The notes under the pieces are model-generated. The model ran no database searches, was not told the origin of the DNA, and saw nothing but the letters and a program-made list of their open reading frames with translations. A DNA stretch of 64,000 nucleotides from Saccharopolyspora phatthalungensis (GTDB lineage: Bacteria; Actinomycetota; Actinomycetes; Mycobacteriales; Pseudonocardiaceae). Location of the stretch: NCBI RefSeq assembly GCF_014203395.1, contig NZ_JACHIW010000001.1, forward strand, positions 3,021,501 to 3,085,500, in the 5' to 3' direction. Below, piece by piece: positions 32,124-42,054 of the stretch. Made by a program: the position numbers and the translations under genes. Each line of letters begins with the position of its first letter. Position 1 is the stretch's first letter.

Positions 32124-32129
32124 TACTCT
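32124..32129 (+). promoter_or_regulatory. Probable leaderless promoter of nucS
   Basis: TACTCT at 32124-32129 lies seven bases before the nucS GTG, with TCGACT at 32102-32107 as a possible -35 (16-base spacing). No ribosome-binding site is present, which fits a leaderless mRNA. Confidence 0.4.
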
Positions 32130-32136
32130 GTGGCGG

Positions 32137-32796
32137 GTGCGACTTGTCATTGCCCGTTGCCAGGTGGACTACGTCGGCCGGCTCACCGCGCACCTGCCCA
32201 TGGCGCAGCGACTGCTGCTGGTCAAGGCCGACGGTTCGGTGTCGGTGCATTCCGACGACCGCGCCTACAAGCCGTTGAACTGGATGAGCCCGCCGTGCTG
32301 GCTGATCGAGGACCCCGGCGTGTGGACGGTGCAGAACAAGGCCGGCGAGAAGCTGGTGATCACCATCGAAGAGGTGCTGCACGACTCCAAGCATGAGCTG
32401 GGCGTCGAGCCGGGCCTGGTCAAGGACGGTGTGGAGGCCCACCTTCAGGAGTTGCTCGCCGAGCACGTCACGACCCTCGGTGACGGTTGGTCGCTGGTGC
32501 GGCGCGAGTACCCGACCGCGATCGGACCGGTGGACCTGATGTGCCGGGATTCCGCGGGCGCCAGCGTCGCGGTCGAGATCAAGCGGCGCGGCGAGATCGA
32601 CGGTGTCGAGCAGCTGACCCGCTATCTGGAGCTGCTTAACCGGGATCCGCTGCTGGCGCCGGTCACCGGGGTGTTCGCGGCGCAGCAGATCAAACCGCAG
32701 GCGCGTACGCTGGCCGAGGATCGCGGCATCCGCTGCGTGGTCTTGGACTACGACACGCTGCGCGGCATCGAGCCGGACGAGTACCGGCTCTTCTGA
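32137..32796 (+). CDS. nucS: Mismatch-specific endonuclease NucS (EndoMS)
   Basis: Key enzyme of the non-canonical mismatch repair found in Actinobacteria and Archaea that lack MutS/MutL: it cuts both strands at mismatches. The 219-residue protein begins [20 protein letters not shown], typical of NucS, and the C-terminal RecB-like nuclease core has Asp133 (GPVDLM), Glu147 and Lys149 (VEIKRRGE), then Q-L-T-R-Y-L. The frame is open further upstream, but GTG at 32137 gives the family length. In mycobacteria loss of NucS causes a mutator phenotype. Its C-terminal DEYRLF may contact the DNA clamp, as in other NucS proteins. Confidence 0.93.
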   Translation: MRLVIARCQVDYVGRLTAHLPMAQRLLLVKADGSVSVHSDDRAYKPLNWMSPPCWLIEDPGVWTVQNKAGEKLVITIEEVLHDSKHELGVEPGLVKDGVEAHLQELLAEHVTTLGDGWSLVRREYPTAIGPVDLMCRDSAGASVAVEIKRRGEIDGVEQLTRYLELLNRDPLLAPVTGVFAAQQIKPQARTLAEDRGIRCVVLDYDTLRGIEPDEYRLF

Positions 32797-33474
32797 CTGA
32801 CGCCGTCCCGTCACCGGGGGGCCGGGTCGGCCCTGGGGTGGCGAGGTGTCCGCTCCTATCTGTCAGGTTGTTTTGATCACATTGCAGTCGATCAGGCCGT
32901 CGGTGGACAACCTGCTGAAAGGCGTTGGCGTTTAACGGAATCCGCGTCGGCTGTGGTCGGGTTTGCCGTGGCAGCCGCACGGCCGCAGTCGGCCGGAACT
33001 CCGCGCCCGCACAGCGGCCCACGGGGCCTGAGCCAGCAGTCGGGCGAGGTGCCGAGGGAACCGGTCCGGTCGGCTGTGAGCGGATTCGGTGTCGCTCGTC
33101 GTCTGGTCGTCGATGGTCCGGTCGTTCGGGTTTTCCGAGAGTCCGGCGATGATCGCCAGGTCGATCCGGGCGTTCACAGCATCTCCCCAGTCGCTGCCGC
33201 GTTTGCCAACGGTGACGCTACCGGTCACATTCCGTTGCGGGGGAGCGGTTTTCCACATATCACTCACATGGCCCTGCTGCGCTGTGGGAGGTGTCGCGCG
33301 CTGCCCGGGCACCCGGCGGGACGCTTCAGTCAGCGGCAACCGCCTGATCGATTTAGTGTCGAGATCCAACGAAATGATATCGACCCGGTGTGATCTGCCC
33401 CACTGTGCGGTACTGTCCGGCTGCGGTTGTACGTGTGGTGGTTGTCGTTCGAATTTGTTGGATCTGGAGGTGGG
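32797..33474. other. Long intergenic region, at most one doubtful gene
   Basis: About 680 bases of lower coding quality between nucS and the symporter gene. Several frames are open on both strands but none shows a known family. The best candidate is listed separately on the minus strand. Locally AT-richer DNA near 33340-33400 could hold the symporter promoter. Confidence 0.35.
32932..33258 (-). CDS. Doubtful hypothetical protein
   Basis: From an ATG at 33258 the minus strand encodes 108 residues (MWKTAPPQRNVTGSVTVGKR onward, with NARIDLAIIAGLSENPNDR) with acceptable codon use. It is hydrophilic, has no motif I recognise and no clear ribosome-binding site. It could be a real small gene or chance. 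Confidence 0.25.
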   Translation of the reverse strand: MWKTAPPQRNVTGSVTVGKRGSDWGDAVNARIDLAIIAGLSENPNDRTIDDQTTSDTESAHSRPDRFPRHLARLLAQAPWAAVRARSSGRLRPCGCHGKPDHSRRGFR

Positions 33475-35157
33475 GTGGCGGTGGTGCTAGCCCAGGGTCG
33501 GCTTCTCGATGCCAACGCTGTCGATTTTGCGTTGTTGGCGTTGTATTTCGTTTTTGTGCTGGGTATCGGGTATCTGGCGCGGCGTGCGGTGTCCACCAGT
33601 CTCGATTTTTTCCTGTCGGGGCGGGCGTTGCCGGCGTGGGTGACGGGGTTGGCGTTCATCTCGGCGAACCTGGGTGCGATCGAGATCATCGGTATGTCGG
33701 CCAACGGCGCCCAGTACGGGATGCCGACGATGCACTACTTCTGGATCGGTGCGGTGCCGGCCATGCTGTTTCTGGGCGTGGTGATGATGCCGTTCTACTA
33801 CGGTTCGAAGGTGCGCAGCGTTCCGGAGTTCATGTTGCGTCGTTTCGGCAAGGCGGCGCATCTGGTCAACGGGATCAGTTTCGCGGTGGCGCAGATCCTG
33901 ATCGCGGGGGTGAACCTGTATTTGCTGGCCAGCATCGTCAACGCGTTGCTGGGGTGGCCGTTGTGGTTGTCGGTGTTGCTGGCGGCGGCGATCGTGTTGT
34001 CCTACACGGCGCTGGGCGGGTTGTCGGCGGCGATTTACAACGAGGTGTTGCAGTTCTTCGTGATCGTGGCGGCGTTGTTGCCGTTGACGATCGTGGGGCT
34101 GGTCAAGGTCGGCGGGGTGCAGGGCCTGGTGGCCAAGGTCAGTGCGGGTCCGGGTGGTGCCGAGCAGCTTTCGGCGTGGCCGGGCACTCAGTTGACCGGG
34201 TTCAGCAACAGTGTGCTGAGCGTGGTGGGGCTGGTGTTCGGGCTGGGGTTCGTGCTTTCGTTCGGGTACTGGACGACGAATTTCGTCGAGGTGCAGCGGG
34301 CGATGGCCTCCAAGAGCATGTCGGCGGCGCAGCGCACGCCGATCATCGGGGCGTTTCCGAAGATGTTCATCCCGTTCATCGTGGTGATCCCGGGGATGAT
34401 CGCGGCGGTGCTGATCCCGGAGTTGGCGGCGTTCAAGCAGACGGGGTCGGGCAGTGTGGATTACAACGACGCGATCTTGTTGCTGATGCGGGATCTGTTG
34501 CCCAACGGGATTCTGGGCATCGCGTTGGCGGGGTTGCTGGCCTCGTTCATGGCGGGGATGGCGGCGAACCTCTCGTCGTTCAACACGGTGTTCACCTATG
34601 ACATCTGGCAGTCCTATGTGGTGCGTGACCGGGCGGATCACTATTACTTGAACATGGGTCGTTGGGTGACGGTGGGGTCGACGCTGGCGGCGGTGGGCAC
34701 GGCGTTCATCGCGGCGGGGTATTCGAACCTGATGGATTACCTGCAGCAGTTGTTCTCGTTTTTCAACGCGCCGTTGTTCGCGACGTTCATCCTGGGGATG
34801 TTCTGGAAGCGGATGACGGCGCATGCGGGCTGGTCGGGGCTGGTGCTGGGCACGGTCTCGGCGGTGGTGGTGTTCGCGATGTCGGAGACCGGGGTGCTGG
34901 ACCTGCCGGGGCAGGGGGCCAGTTTCGTGGGCGCGGGTGTGGCGTTCGTGGTCGATATCGTGGTCAGTGTGCTGGTGTCGCTGGCGACGCGGCCCAAGGC
35001 CGAGACCGAGTTGGTGGGGCTGGTCTACGCGCTGACGCCGCGGGCGAGCCTGCGGGCGGCCACCACCGGGGAGGACGCCGGCTGGTACCGGCGTCCGGGC
35101 CTGCTGGCCGGGATCGCCCTGGTCCTCATCATCGCCCTCAACATCATCTTCGGCTGA
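33475..35157 (+). CDS. Sodium:solute symporter (SSS family)
   Basis: A 560-residue membrane protein with about 14 helices of the SGLT/PutP fold: DFFLSGRALPAWVTGLAFISANLGAIEIIG in the first part and the GIALAGLLASFMAGMAANLSSFNTVFTYDIW sodium-binding region in helix 8, both conserved. The substrate (sugar, vitamin or organic acid) cannot be told. GTG at 33475 follows GGAGG at four bases; GTG at 33481 is an alternative. Codon use is unlike the neighbours: leucine is often TTG and valine GTG, with many T-rich codons, which hints at acquisition from another genome. A small membrane protein gene follows. Confidence 0.88.
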   Translation: MAVVLAQGRLLDANAVDFALLALYFVFVLGIGYLARRAVSTSLDFFLSGRALPAWVTGLAFISANLGAIEIIGMSANGAQYGMPTMHYFWIGAVPAMLFLGVVMMPFYYGSKVRSVPEFMLRRFGKAAHLVNGISFAVAQILIAGVNLYLLASIVNALLGWPLWLSVLLAAAIVLSYTALGGLSAAIYNEVLQFFVIVAALLPLTIVGLVKVGGVQGLVAKVSAGPGGAEQLSAWPGTQLTGFSNSVLSVVGLVFGLGFVLSFGYWTTNFVEVQRAMASKSMSAAQRTPIIGAFPKMFIPFIVVIPGMIAAVLIPELAAFKQTGSGSVDYNDAILLLMRDLLPNGILGIALAGLLASFMAGMAANLSSFNTVFTYDIWQSYVVRDRADHYYLNMGRWVTVGSTLAAVGTAFIAAGYSNLMDYLQQLFSFFNAPLFATFILGMFWKRMTAHAGWSGLVLGTVSAVVVFAMSETGVLDLPGQGASFVGAGVAFVVDIVVSVLVSLATRPKAETELVGLVYALTPRASLRAATTGEDAGWYRRPGLLAGIALVLIIALNIIFG

Positions 35158-35178
35158 CGCTGACAAGGAGGTCTCCCC

Positions 35179-35442
35179 ATGACGGGTCAGGGTTCGGGGC
35201 ACACCGCGGGTGCCTTCGACATCCGAACGGTGATCGCGCTGCTGTTCGCCGTCTACGGCGTGGTGCTCGTGGTCGTGGGAGCGACGCAGCCGCAATCCGC
35301 CGTTGACAAGGCCGCCGGGTTGAACATCAACCTCTGGGCCGGCATCGGCATGATCGTGTTCGCGGTGGTGCTAGTGGGCTGGGCCAGGCTGCGACCCATC
35401 GTGGTGCCCGACGAAGCCAGGACGCCAACCCCCGAGCCGTAA
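35179..35442 (+). CDS. Small two-helix membrane protein, symporter partner
   Basis: An 87-residue protein with two membrane helices (RTVIALLFAVYGVVLVVVGA and LWAGIGMIVFAVVLVGWARL) joined by a short loop, and a Pro-rich C-terminal tail. AAGGAGG lies nine bases before the ATG, and the gene begins 21 bases after the symporter stop, so the two are cotranscribed. Small membrane companions are known for some SSS transporters, so a subunit role is plausible, but the family is not recognised. Confidence 0.75.
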   Translation: MTGQGSGHTAGAFDIRTVIALLFAVYGVVLVVVGATQPQSAVDKAAGLNINLWAGIGMIVFAVVLVGWARLRPIVVPDEARTPTPEP

Positions 35443-35559
35443 AGCCGCGAACACCCCATGTGACGGCGCCCCCACCCTCCGGTGCGGGCGCCGTCGGCTT
35501 CCCGGCGGATCCGCAGGTTCCGGCCCCCGGCGGGCGATCGGCTCGATAGTGTGATCGAC

Positions 35560-36534
35560 GTGCCCCGCCCCGTGACCTTGATCGCCGTGCTGCTCGCCGT
35601 GTTCACCGCCGTGTCCGGTTGTGCCTCGGCGGGGGCCAAGTCGGTGTCGTCCCGGCGGACCGTCGAGGTGCCGAAGTTCGAAACCAACAAGCCCGGGCTG
35701 CTCGACCCGGCCTTCGCGCCGGACCGGCTGCGCGGCGTCGACGTGTGCGCCACGCTGCAGGCGGTCGACCTGAGCAAATACGGCACACCAGCGCCGCAAT
35801 TCACCCCGAACGGCCTCGGGACTTGCGCGAACTACATGAAGGACCGCTACGGCAAGGATTTCGACGTCACCCTGTACTTCGATGCCGAGACCGGCCAACC
35901 CAGTACGCACCGCATCGGCGGGCTGCCCGCCGAGATCACCGACAACGGTTCGGACACCTGCTTCACGCGAGCGGCATACACCGGAGCCGAGACCAGGCTG
36001 CTCGCCGCGCCGCGCGGGCTGGAGATCCAGCTGCGCAGCGACCAGGCGGACGTCTGCTCCCCGGCCGTGCAGATCTTGGCCGACGTTGTCGAAATCATTC
36101 GGACGAAACCCCCGGTCAGTCCGCGCGTGTCCGGTGGGCTGGCCGGGTTCGACCCATGCGGGATCCTCGACCAGGCCGCGGTTCGCGACGCGTCAATGGG
36201 CGCCACGCCGGATTCGACGGGCGGGGAAGGTCTCTACAAGTGCGAGTGGTTCGCGGGCAACGGCGTCTCGGTGGAGCTGAGCTTCGAGGTCGGCGACCCG
36301 CAGAGCACCGCCCTGCCGCCCCTGGACCTCGGCGGGGTGCGGGCTGTCGTGGTGCCCACCAACGACCCCCCGACCTGCGAGATCGAGTGGGAGCACCGCA
36401 AGAAGGCCAACGCGGCGGGCGAGAGCGAGTACGTGCACGTCGAGGTGATGAACATGAACAACATCCCGATGGACACCTGCGCCAACGCCACCAACCTGGC
36501 ACGGCAGGTGCGGGCGAAGCTGCCGACCGCGTGA
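35560..36534 (+). CDS. DUF3558-like lipoprotein
   Basis: A 324-residue exported lipoprotein: a short basic start (PRP), a hydrophobic stretch and the lipobox VSGC, so it should be anchored on the outer face of the membrane. The mature protein has two similar halves, each opening with a Cys-containing segment (GVDVCATLQAVDL and GFDPCGILDQAAV) and a second Cys (GTCANY, YKCEWF); these are two DUF3558 domains. Function unknown in the family. GTG at 35560 is chosen because it keeps a compact signal peptide; GTG at 35551 is an alternative, both close to GATAGT, a possible -10. Confidence 0.75.
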   Translation: MPRPVTLIAVLLAVFTAVSGCASAGAKSVSSRRTVEVPKFETNKPGLLDPAFAPDRLRGVDVCATLQAVDLSKYGTPAPQFTPNGLGTCANYMKDRYGKDFDVTLYFDAETGQPSTHRIGGLPAEITDNGSDTCFTRAAYTGAETRLLAAPRGLEIQLRSDQADVCSPAVQILADVVEIIRTKPPVSPRVSGGLAGFDPCGILDQAAVRDASMGATPDSTGGEGLYKCEWFAGNGVSVELSFEVGDPQSTALPPLDLGGVRAVVVPTNDPPTCEIEWEHRKKANAAGESEYVHVEVMNMNNIPMDTCANATNLARQVRAKLPTA

Positions 36535-36606
36535 CGGACCCGGTCGGACACCGGATTCCGTAGGCTGCACGATGACAACGACCGACGTAAAGGTGGGAGG
36601 CCGGCG

Positions 36607-38121
36607 ATGACCCAGACCGCCCGTGGCAGCGTCGAGACGTCCAACGCGACCACCGAGCAGTCCCCGACGTTCGAATCGATCGACCCCCGCACCGGCGAGG
36701 TCGTGGGCCGCCATCCGATGCATGACGCGGCCGAGGTCGGTGGGCGGGTGGCGGCGGCGCGCGAAGCCCAGTCGGCGTGGGCCGAGCTCGGGTTCGCGGG
36801 GCGCAAGCAATGGCTCGACGCGTGGCGGAAGCTGCTGGCCAAGCGCGTCGACGAACTGGCGGGCGTGATCTGCGCGGAGACCGGCAAGCCGCTCGACGAC
36901 GCCCGGCTGGAACTGGTCCTGGTGATCAACCATCTGCACTGGGCGGCCGGCAACGCGGAAAAGGTGCTGCGCCGGCGGAAAGTCGCGACCGGGGTGCTGA
37001 TGGCCAGCCAGGCCGCCACCGTCGAGTACCTGCCGCACGGGGTGGTCGGGGTCATCGGGCCGTGGAACTTCCCGGCGTTCACACCGATGGGCTCGATCAC
37101 CTATGCGCTGGCCGCGGGCAACGCCGTGGTGTTCAAGCCAAGCGAGCTCACACCGGGCGTCGGGCAGTGGCTGGTGGACAGCTTTGCCGAGGCCGTGCCC
37201 GAGCACCCGGTCTTCCAGTTGGTGACCGGCTTCGGTGAAACGGGTGCGGCGCTGTGCGCGGCCGGGGTGAACAAGGTCGCCTTCACCGGTTCGACCGCCA
37301 CCGGCAAGCGGGTGATGGCCGCCTGCGCGGAGAACCTGGTCCCGGTGGTGGTGGAATGCGGCGGCAAGGACGCCTTGATCGTCGACGTCGACGCCGACCT
37401 GGGGGCCGCCGCGGACGCGGCGGTGTGGGGTGCGATGTCCAACGCCGGGCAGACCTGCATCGGAGTGGAACGGGTCTACGTGGTCGACGCCGTCGCGGAC
37501 CGGCTCCTTGAGATGATCACAGAGCGGGCCGGGAAGCTACGGCCGGGCGGCGAGCCCGGCGCTGACCTCGGCCCGATCACGATGCTGTCGCAGGTCGACG
37601 TGATCCGCGGCCACATCGACGATGCGCTGCACCGGGGCGGGCGGGCGTTGGTCGGCGGCGAGCATTCGGTGCGCCCCCCGTTCGTCGAACCCGTGGTGCT
37701 CACCGACGTACCGGAAGAGTCGACCGCCCTTACCGAGGAAACCTTCGGGCCGACCATCGTGGTGCAGCGGGTCCGCGACGCCGACGAGGGCGTGGCCCGC
37801 GCCAACGACTCCCGTTATGGCCTGGGCGCGGCGGTGTTCTCACGGGCCAGGGGCCTGGAGCTGGCGCGGCAGCTGCGCGTCGGCATGGTTTCGGTGAATT
37901 CCGTCAACGCCTTTGCCGGGGTGCCGTCGTTGCCGTTCGGCGGCGTCGGAGACTCCGGATTCGGCCGGATCCACGGTGCGGACGGGTTGCGCGAATTCAC
38001 CCGACCGCAGTCGGTGACCCGGACCCGGTACCGGATGCTGCTCAACCCGATGAGCTTCGGCCGGTCCAAGGGCACCGTGCGACGCCTGGTGCGCCTGACC
38101 CGCCTGGTACGCGGCCGTTGA
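36607..38121 (+). CDS. NAD(P)-dependent aldehyde dehydrogenase
   Basis: Oxidises aldehydes to acids. The 504-residue protein has the catalytic Glu250 (VVECGGKDA), nucleophile Cys284 (NAGQTCIGVER), the IGPWNFPAF cofactor segment and FGPTIVVQRV. It ends with a basic tail (GTVRRLVRLTRLVRGR) beyond the usual C-terminus, which might associate with membrane or nucleic acid. GGGAGG lies six bases before the ATG; TAGGCT at 36561-36566 is a likely -10. Upstream of dhaKLM but separated by 180 bases and a dispersed repeat, so a joint role in glycerol or C3 metabolism is only a possibility. Confidence 0.9.
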   Translation: MTQTARGSVETSNATTEQSPTFESIDPRTGEVVGRHPMHDAAEVGGRVAAAREAQSAWAELGFAGRKQWLDAWRKLLAKRVDELAGVICAETGKPLDDARLELVLVINHLHWAAGNAEKVLRRRKVATGVLMASQAATVEYLPHGVVGVIGPWNFPAFTPMGSITYALAAGNAVVFKPSELTPGVGQWLVDSFAEAVPEHPVFQLVTGFGETGAALCAAGVNKVAFTGSTATGKRVMAACAENLVPVVVECGGKDALIVDVDADLGAAADAAVWGAMSNAGQTCIGVERVYVVDAVADRLLEMITERAGKLRPGGEPGADLGPITMLSQVDVIRGHIDDALHRGGRALVGGEHSVRPPFVEPVVLTDVPEESTALTEETFGPTIVVQRVRDADEGVARANDSRYGLGAAVFSRARGLELARQLRVGMVSVNSVNAFAGVPSLPFGGVGDSGFGRIHGADGLREFTRPQSVTRTRYRMLLNPMSFGRSKGTVRRLVRLTRLVRGR

Positions 38122-38156
38122 TCCACTCGGCGTTTCCGCTGGGCTTGCGCGGTGGG

Positions 38157-38177
38157 TGACAGGAAGGTTCCCTTGCT
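38157..38177 (+). repeat. Dispersed repeat, single copy
   Basis: One plus-oriented unit with the CCCTTGCT variant end, preceded by GGTGGG, 35 bases after the aldehyde dehydrogenase stop and 128 bases before dhaK. Confidence 0.85.
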
Positions 38178-38304
38178 CTCGCACCCCCGACCGGGCGCGG
38201 AGGTGCGAGCAGGGGGCTTCGCGGGCGCGTTTGATCGCGGAGCCGTCCATCGGTCGACGCCCGGACGTCTGTGCGGCAGACGCGGCAGACAAGGAGGCCA
38301 GCGG

Positions 38305-39300
<996 letters not shown>

Positions 39301-39313
39301 GGGAGAGCCCCAG

Positions 39314-39952
39314 ATGGGTTGCACTGCACAAGATGTGATCGCCGCGCTGCGGGCGGGCGCGGCCACCGTCGCCGAGCACCGCGACGAGCTGATCCAGCTG
39401 GACCGGGCGATCGGCGATGCCGACCACGGAGAGAACATGGATCGCGGCTTCCGCGCCGTGGTATCCAAAGTGGACATCGCAGCGCCGGAGACGCCGGGCG
39501 CGGCTTTGAAGCTGGCCGCCACAGTCCTGATCTCCACTGTCGGCGGCGCGTCCGGACCGCTGTACGGTACCGCGTTCCTGCGCGCGGCGGCCGCCGTCGG
39601 CGACGCCGACGAACTCGACGGCCCGGTGGTCGCCAAGGCGCTGCGGGCCGGGATGGAAGGCGTTGTCGCCCGGGGCCGCGCCGCCGTCGGCGACAAGACG
39701 ATGGTCGACGCGCTGTCGCCGGCGGTAGAAGCCGCCAAGAGCGCTGCGGATTCCGGTGAAGGCGGGGCAAAAGTGCTGGCCGTCGCGGCCGAAGCCGCGC
39801 ATCAGGGCGTACAGGCGACCGAACCGCTGGTGGCCCGCAAGGGCCGCGCCTCCTACCTCGGTGAGCGCAGCGCCGGGCATATCGATCCGGGCGCTCGTTC
39901 GACCGCGCTGCTGTTGTCCGCATTCGCCGAAGCCGCGAGGTCCCGCTCATGA
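39314..39952 (+). CDS. dhaL: Dihydroxyacetone kinase, ADP-binding subunit DhaL
   Basis: Carries a permanently bound ADP that is recharged by DhaM and donates phosphate to dihydroxyacetone on DhaK. The 212-residue protein shows the metal/ADP site AIGDADHGENMDRGF (about residues 31-45), the GGASGPLYGTAF loop and DKTMVDALSPAVEA, as well as the terminal GHIDPGARS. ATG start 13 bases after the dhaK stop (GAGGGAGAGCCCC upstream). The stop overlaps the dhaM start. Confidence 0.95.
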   Translation: MGCTAQDVIAALRAGAATVAEHRDELIQLDRAIGDADHGENMDRGFRAVVSKVDIAAPETPGAALKLAATVLISTVGGASGPLYGTAFLRAAAAVGDADELDGPVVAKALRAGMEGVVARGRAAVGDKTMVDALSPAVEAAKSAADSGEGGAKVLAVAAEAAHQGVQATEPLVARKGRASYLGERSAGHIDPGARSTALLLSAFAEAARSRS

Positions 39953-40626
39953 ACGTCGGACTGGTCATCGTTTCGCACAGCGCCCGGCTCGCCGAAGGAG
40001 TCGTCGAACTCGCCCGGCAGATGGCCCCCGAAGTGCGGGTCGTCGCCGCCGGGGGATTGCCGGACGGCAACATCGGCACGGATTTCGAAAAGGTCTCAGC
40101 CGCCTTGTCGGACGCCGACACCGGGGCCGGTGCGGTGGTGCTCTACGACCTCGGCAGCGCGCAGATGCTCGCCGAACTCGCCGTGGAGTCGCTCGGTGAT
40201 CCGAGCACCGCGATCGTCGTCGATGCGCCGCTGGTGGAGGGCGCGGTCGCCGCGGCCGTTGCGGCGCAGGGCGGCGACGGCATGCGGGCAGTCGCCCGTG
40301 CCGCCGAGTCCGCGGCGGAGGGCGGCGAACTCGTCGAGCCGGGCGGGCCGAAGCCGCAAGACGAAGTCAGCCAGGAGTTGGAACTGGCCAACGAAGTCGG
40401 TCTGCACGCCCGGCCGGCGGCGCTGCTGGCCCGCAGCCTGACCGGATTGCAGGCCAATGTCACGATTTCGTTGGGAGGCAAGGAAGCCGACGCGGCCAGC
40501 GTGCTCGGTGTCATGGGCTTGGGGGCGCGCAAAGGCGACCGAATCGTCCTGCACGCCAACGGGCCCGACGCGCGCCAAGCGGTCGAACGCATCCTGGACT
40601 TGGCCAAGCGCAACTTCGACGAATGA
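39949..40626 (+). CDS. dhaM: Dihydroxyacetone kinase phosphotransferase subunit DhaM (EIIA-HPr fusion)
   Basis: Phosphoryl donor to DhaL. Residues ~1-130 are the mannose-type EIIA domain with phospho-acceptor His10 in LVIVSHSARLAEG; residues ~140-225 are an HPr domain with His153 in NEVGLHARPAALLARSL. The enzyme-I-like third domain of E. coli DhaM is absent, so a separate PTS enzyme I elsewhere in the genome must feed phosphate from PEP. ATG overlaps the dhaL stop (ATGA). With dhaK and dhaL it produces dihydroxyacetone phosphate for glycolysis. Confidence 0.93.
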   Translation: MNVGLVIVSHSARLAEGVVELARQMAPEVRVVAAGGLPDGNIGTDFEKVSAALSDADTGAGAVVLYDLGSAQMLAELAVESLGDPSTAIVVDAPLVEGAVAAAVAAQGGDGMRAVARAAESAAEGGELVEPGGPKPQDEVSQELELANEVGLHARPAALLARSLTGLQANVTISLGGKEADAASVLGVMGLGARKGDRIVLHANGPDARQAVERILDLAKRNFDE

Positions 40627-40681
40627 TCCCCGGGCGGTGTCGTTGGCCGCTCGGAGGTGTCGGTGAGGTTAGGCTGAGTTG

Positions 40682-41671
40682 GTGTCGACACGTCTCCGCC
40701 ACCGAGGCATGCCGCTGCTGATTCTTTGGGTGCTGTTGTTGGTGGCGGGGTGCGCACCTGGGGCCGCGCCGCCCGGCCAGCTCGGCGGGCGGCAGAGCGA
40801 TGCGGGAACGGCCCCGTCGATGCTCGGTGATCTGCGCACAGTGGACCCCTGCACGTTGGCCGATCCGGCCGCGCTACAACGGTTCGGCCCGACCGAGAAC
40901 GCCGGCACGGTGTCGCTGGATTACTGCCTGCTGCACGTGAAGCAGAACAACGGTTCGCTGGTCCAGCTCGCGATCGGGGAACTGGCCGCCGGCGATTCGG
41001 ACCAGCAGGGCGATCCGGTCGCCCAACGTGGGCCGCTGCGGGTCGTGCAGAACGCGCCGCTGCCAGGACACTGCACCAGACAGATCATGTTCGCCGACAA
41101 CGTCGCGATGCAGGTCAGCGCCGATCTGCTGGTCGGCGACCCGGCGGCCGGGCTGTGCGCAATCGCCCAAGCCGGGGCCGAGGCGGCAGCCAGCGCGCTT
41201 GAACAGCATCGAGTCGGTCACCGGAGGTACCCGGCGAACTCGCTTGCCCTGGTGGACCCGTGCACGCTGCTGGATTCGGCTGCGGTACGGCAGATTCCGG
41301 GTCTGGAGGAGGCCAAACCCCAGTCGAACCCAGCCGGGCACCGGTGCATGTGGGGTGCGCAGTCGGCCGACTCGCCGCGGGTGCAGTTCATGCACACCGC
41401 CGGCGAACCGCCGAAGGTGCTGCACGGCGCAGCCGTCGAGGAATCCATCGCCGGCCGGCGCACCGTCCTCAGCGTCGTCGGCGGTGATCCGCGGGTTCCG
41501 CTGTGCTCCGCGGAAACCGGGCACATCCCGTTCGGTGATCCCGCCGCCGGTCAGGTCGAGGTGGCGATGCTGGTGGTGGCGGTCCCCGGCATGACCGGAA
41601 CCGATGCGTGCGAATTCGCCCGCGGCCTGGCCGGGCAGGCGTGGCCGCACCTGCCGGGGTCCGGCCCGTAG
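40682..41671 (+). CDS. DUF3558-like lipoprotein with two domains
   Basis: A 329-residue lipoprotein with basic start (TRLRHRG), hydrophobic stretch PLLILWVLLLV and lipobox VAGC. The mature part has two similar halves starting VDPCTLADPAALQRFG and VDPCTLLDSAAVRQIPG, each with a second Cys (DYC, HRCMW), the layout also seen in the lipoprotein at 35.6 kb. No catalytic motif. GTG at 40682 follows the hexamer TAGGCT at six bases, so the mRNA may be leaderless. Function unknown. Confidence 0.75.
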   Translation: MSTRLRHRGMPLLILWVLLLVAGCAPGAAPPGQLGGRQSDAGTAPSMLGDLRTVDPCTLADPAALQRFGPTENAGTVSLDYCLLHVKQNNGSLVQLAIGELAAGDSDQQGDPVAQRGPLRVVQNAPLPGHCTRQIMFADNVAMQVSADLLVGDPAAGLCAIAQAGAEAAASALEQHRVGHRRYPANSLALVDPCTLLDSAAVRQIPGLEEAKPQSNPAGHRCMWGAQSADSPRVQFMHTAGEPPKVLHGAAVEESIAGRRTVLSVVGGDPRVPLCSAETGHIPFGDPAAGQVEVAMLVVAVPGMTGTDACEFARGLAGQAWPHLPGSGP

Positions 41672-41693
41672 CCGGACCGTTACCGTTGGCGGC

Positions 41694-42008
41694 GTGCCCC
41701 GACGTAACCAACCGCAACGCCCAAAGCGTCTGACCCAGGACATCAGCCACCGCGCGATGGGTACGACCTTTGGCATGTCCCGTGTTGAGCATGGGGCAGA
41801 CGGCGACTGGATAGTGCGCACCGTTCCGGCGGCGCAGGCGACGAAAGTCTACCGGTGCCCGGGCTGCGATCACGAGATCCGGCAGGGCATCGCGCACGTG
41901 GTGGCCTGGCCGGAAGCGGAGCACGGCGGCGTCGCGGACCGTCGGCACTGGCACACCGGCTGCTGGAACGCGCGCGGTCGGCGCGGGCCGACGCGGCGCT
42001 GGTCGTAG
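41694..42008 (+). CDS. Conserved small protein with Cys/His cluster
   Basis: A 104-residue basic protein: N-terminal RRNQPQRPKR, the middle VYRCPGCDHEIRQGIAHVVAWP, and RRHWHTGCWNARGR. The CPGC pair and the later His and Cys residues could bind zinc. Similar proteins occur across Actinobacteria without known function. GTG at 41694 is chosen because TACCGT lies seven bases upstream and the conserved part begins soon after; no ribosome-binding site is seen. Confidence 0.7.
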   Translation: MPRRNQPQRPKRLTQDISHRAMGTTFGMSRVEHGADGDWIVRTVPAAQATKVYRCPGCDHEIRQGIAHVVAWPEAEHGGVADRRHWHTGCWNARGRRGPTRRWS

Positions 42009-42054
42009 CACGTCACACCTGTCGGGCAACTCGTTCGTGGCAGGATCTGAGGTG

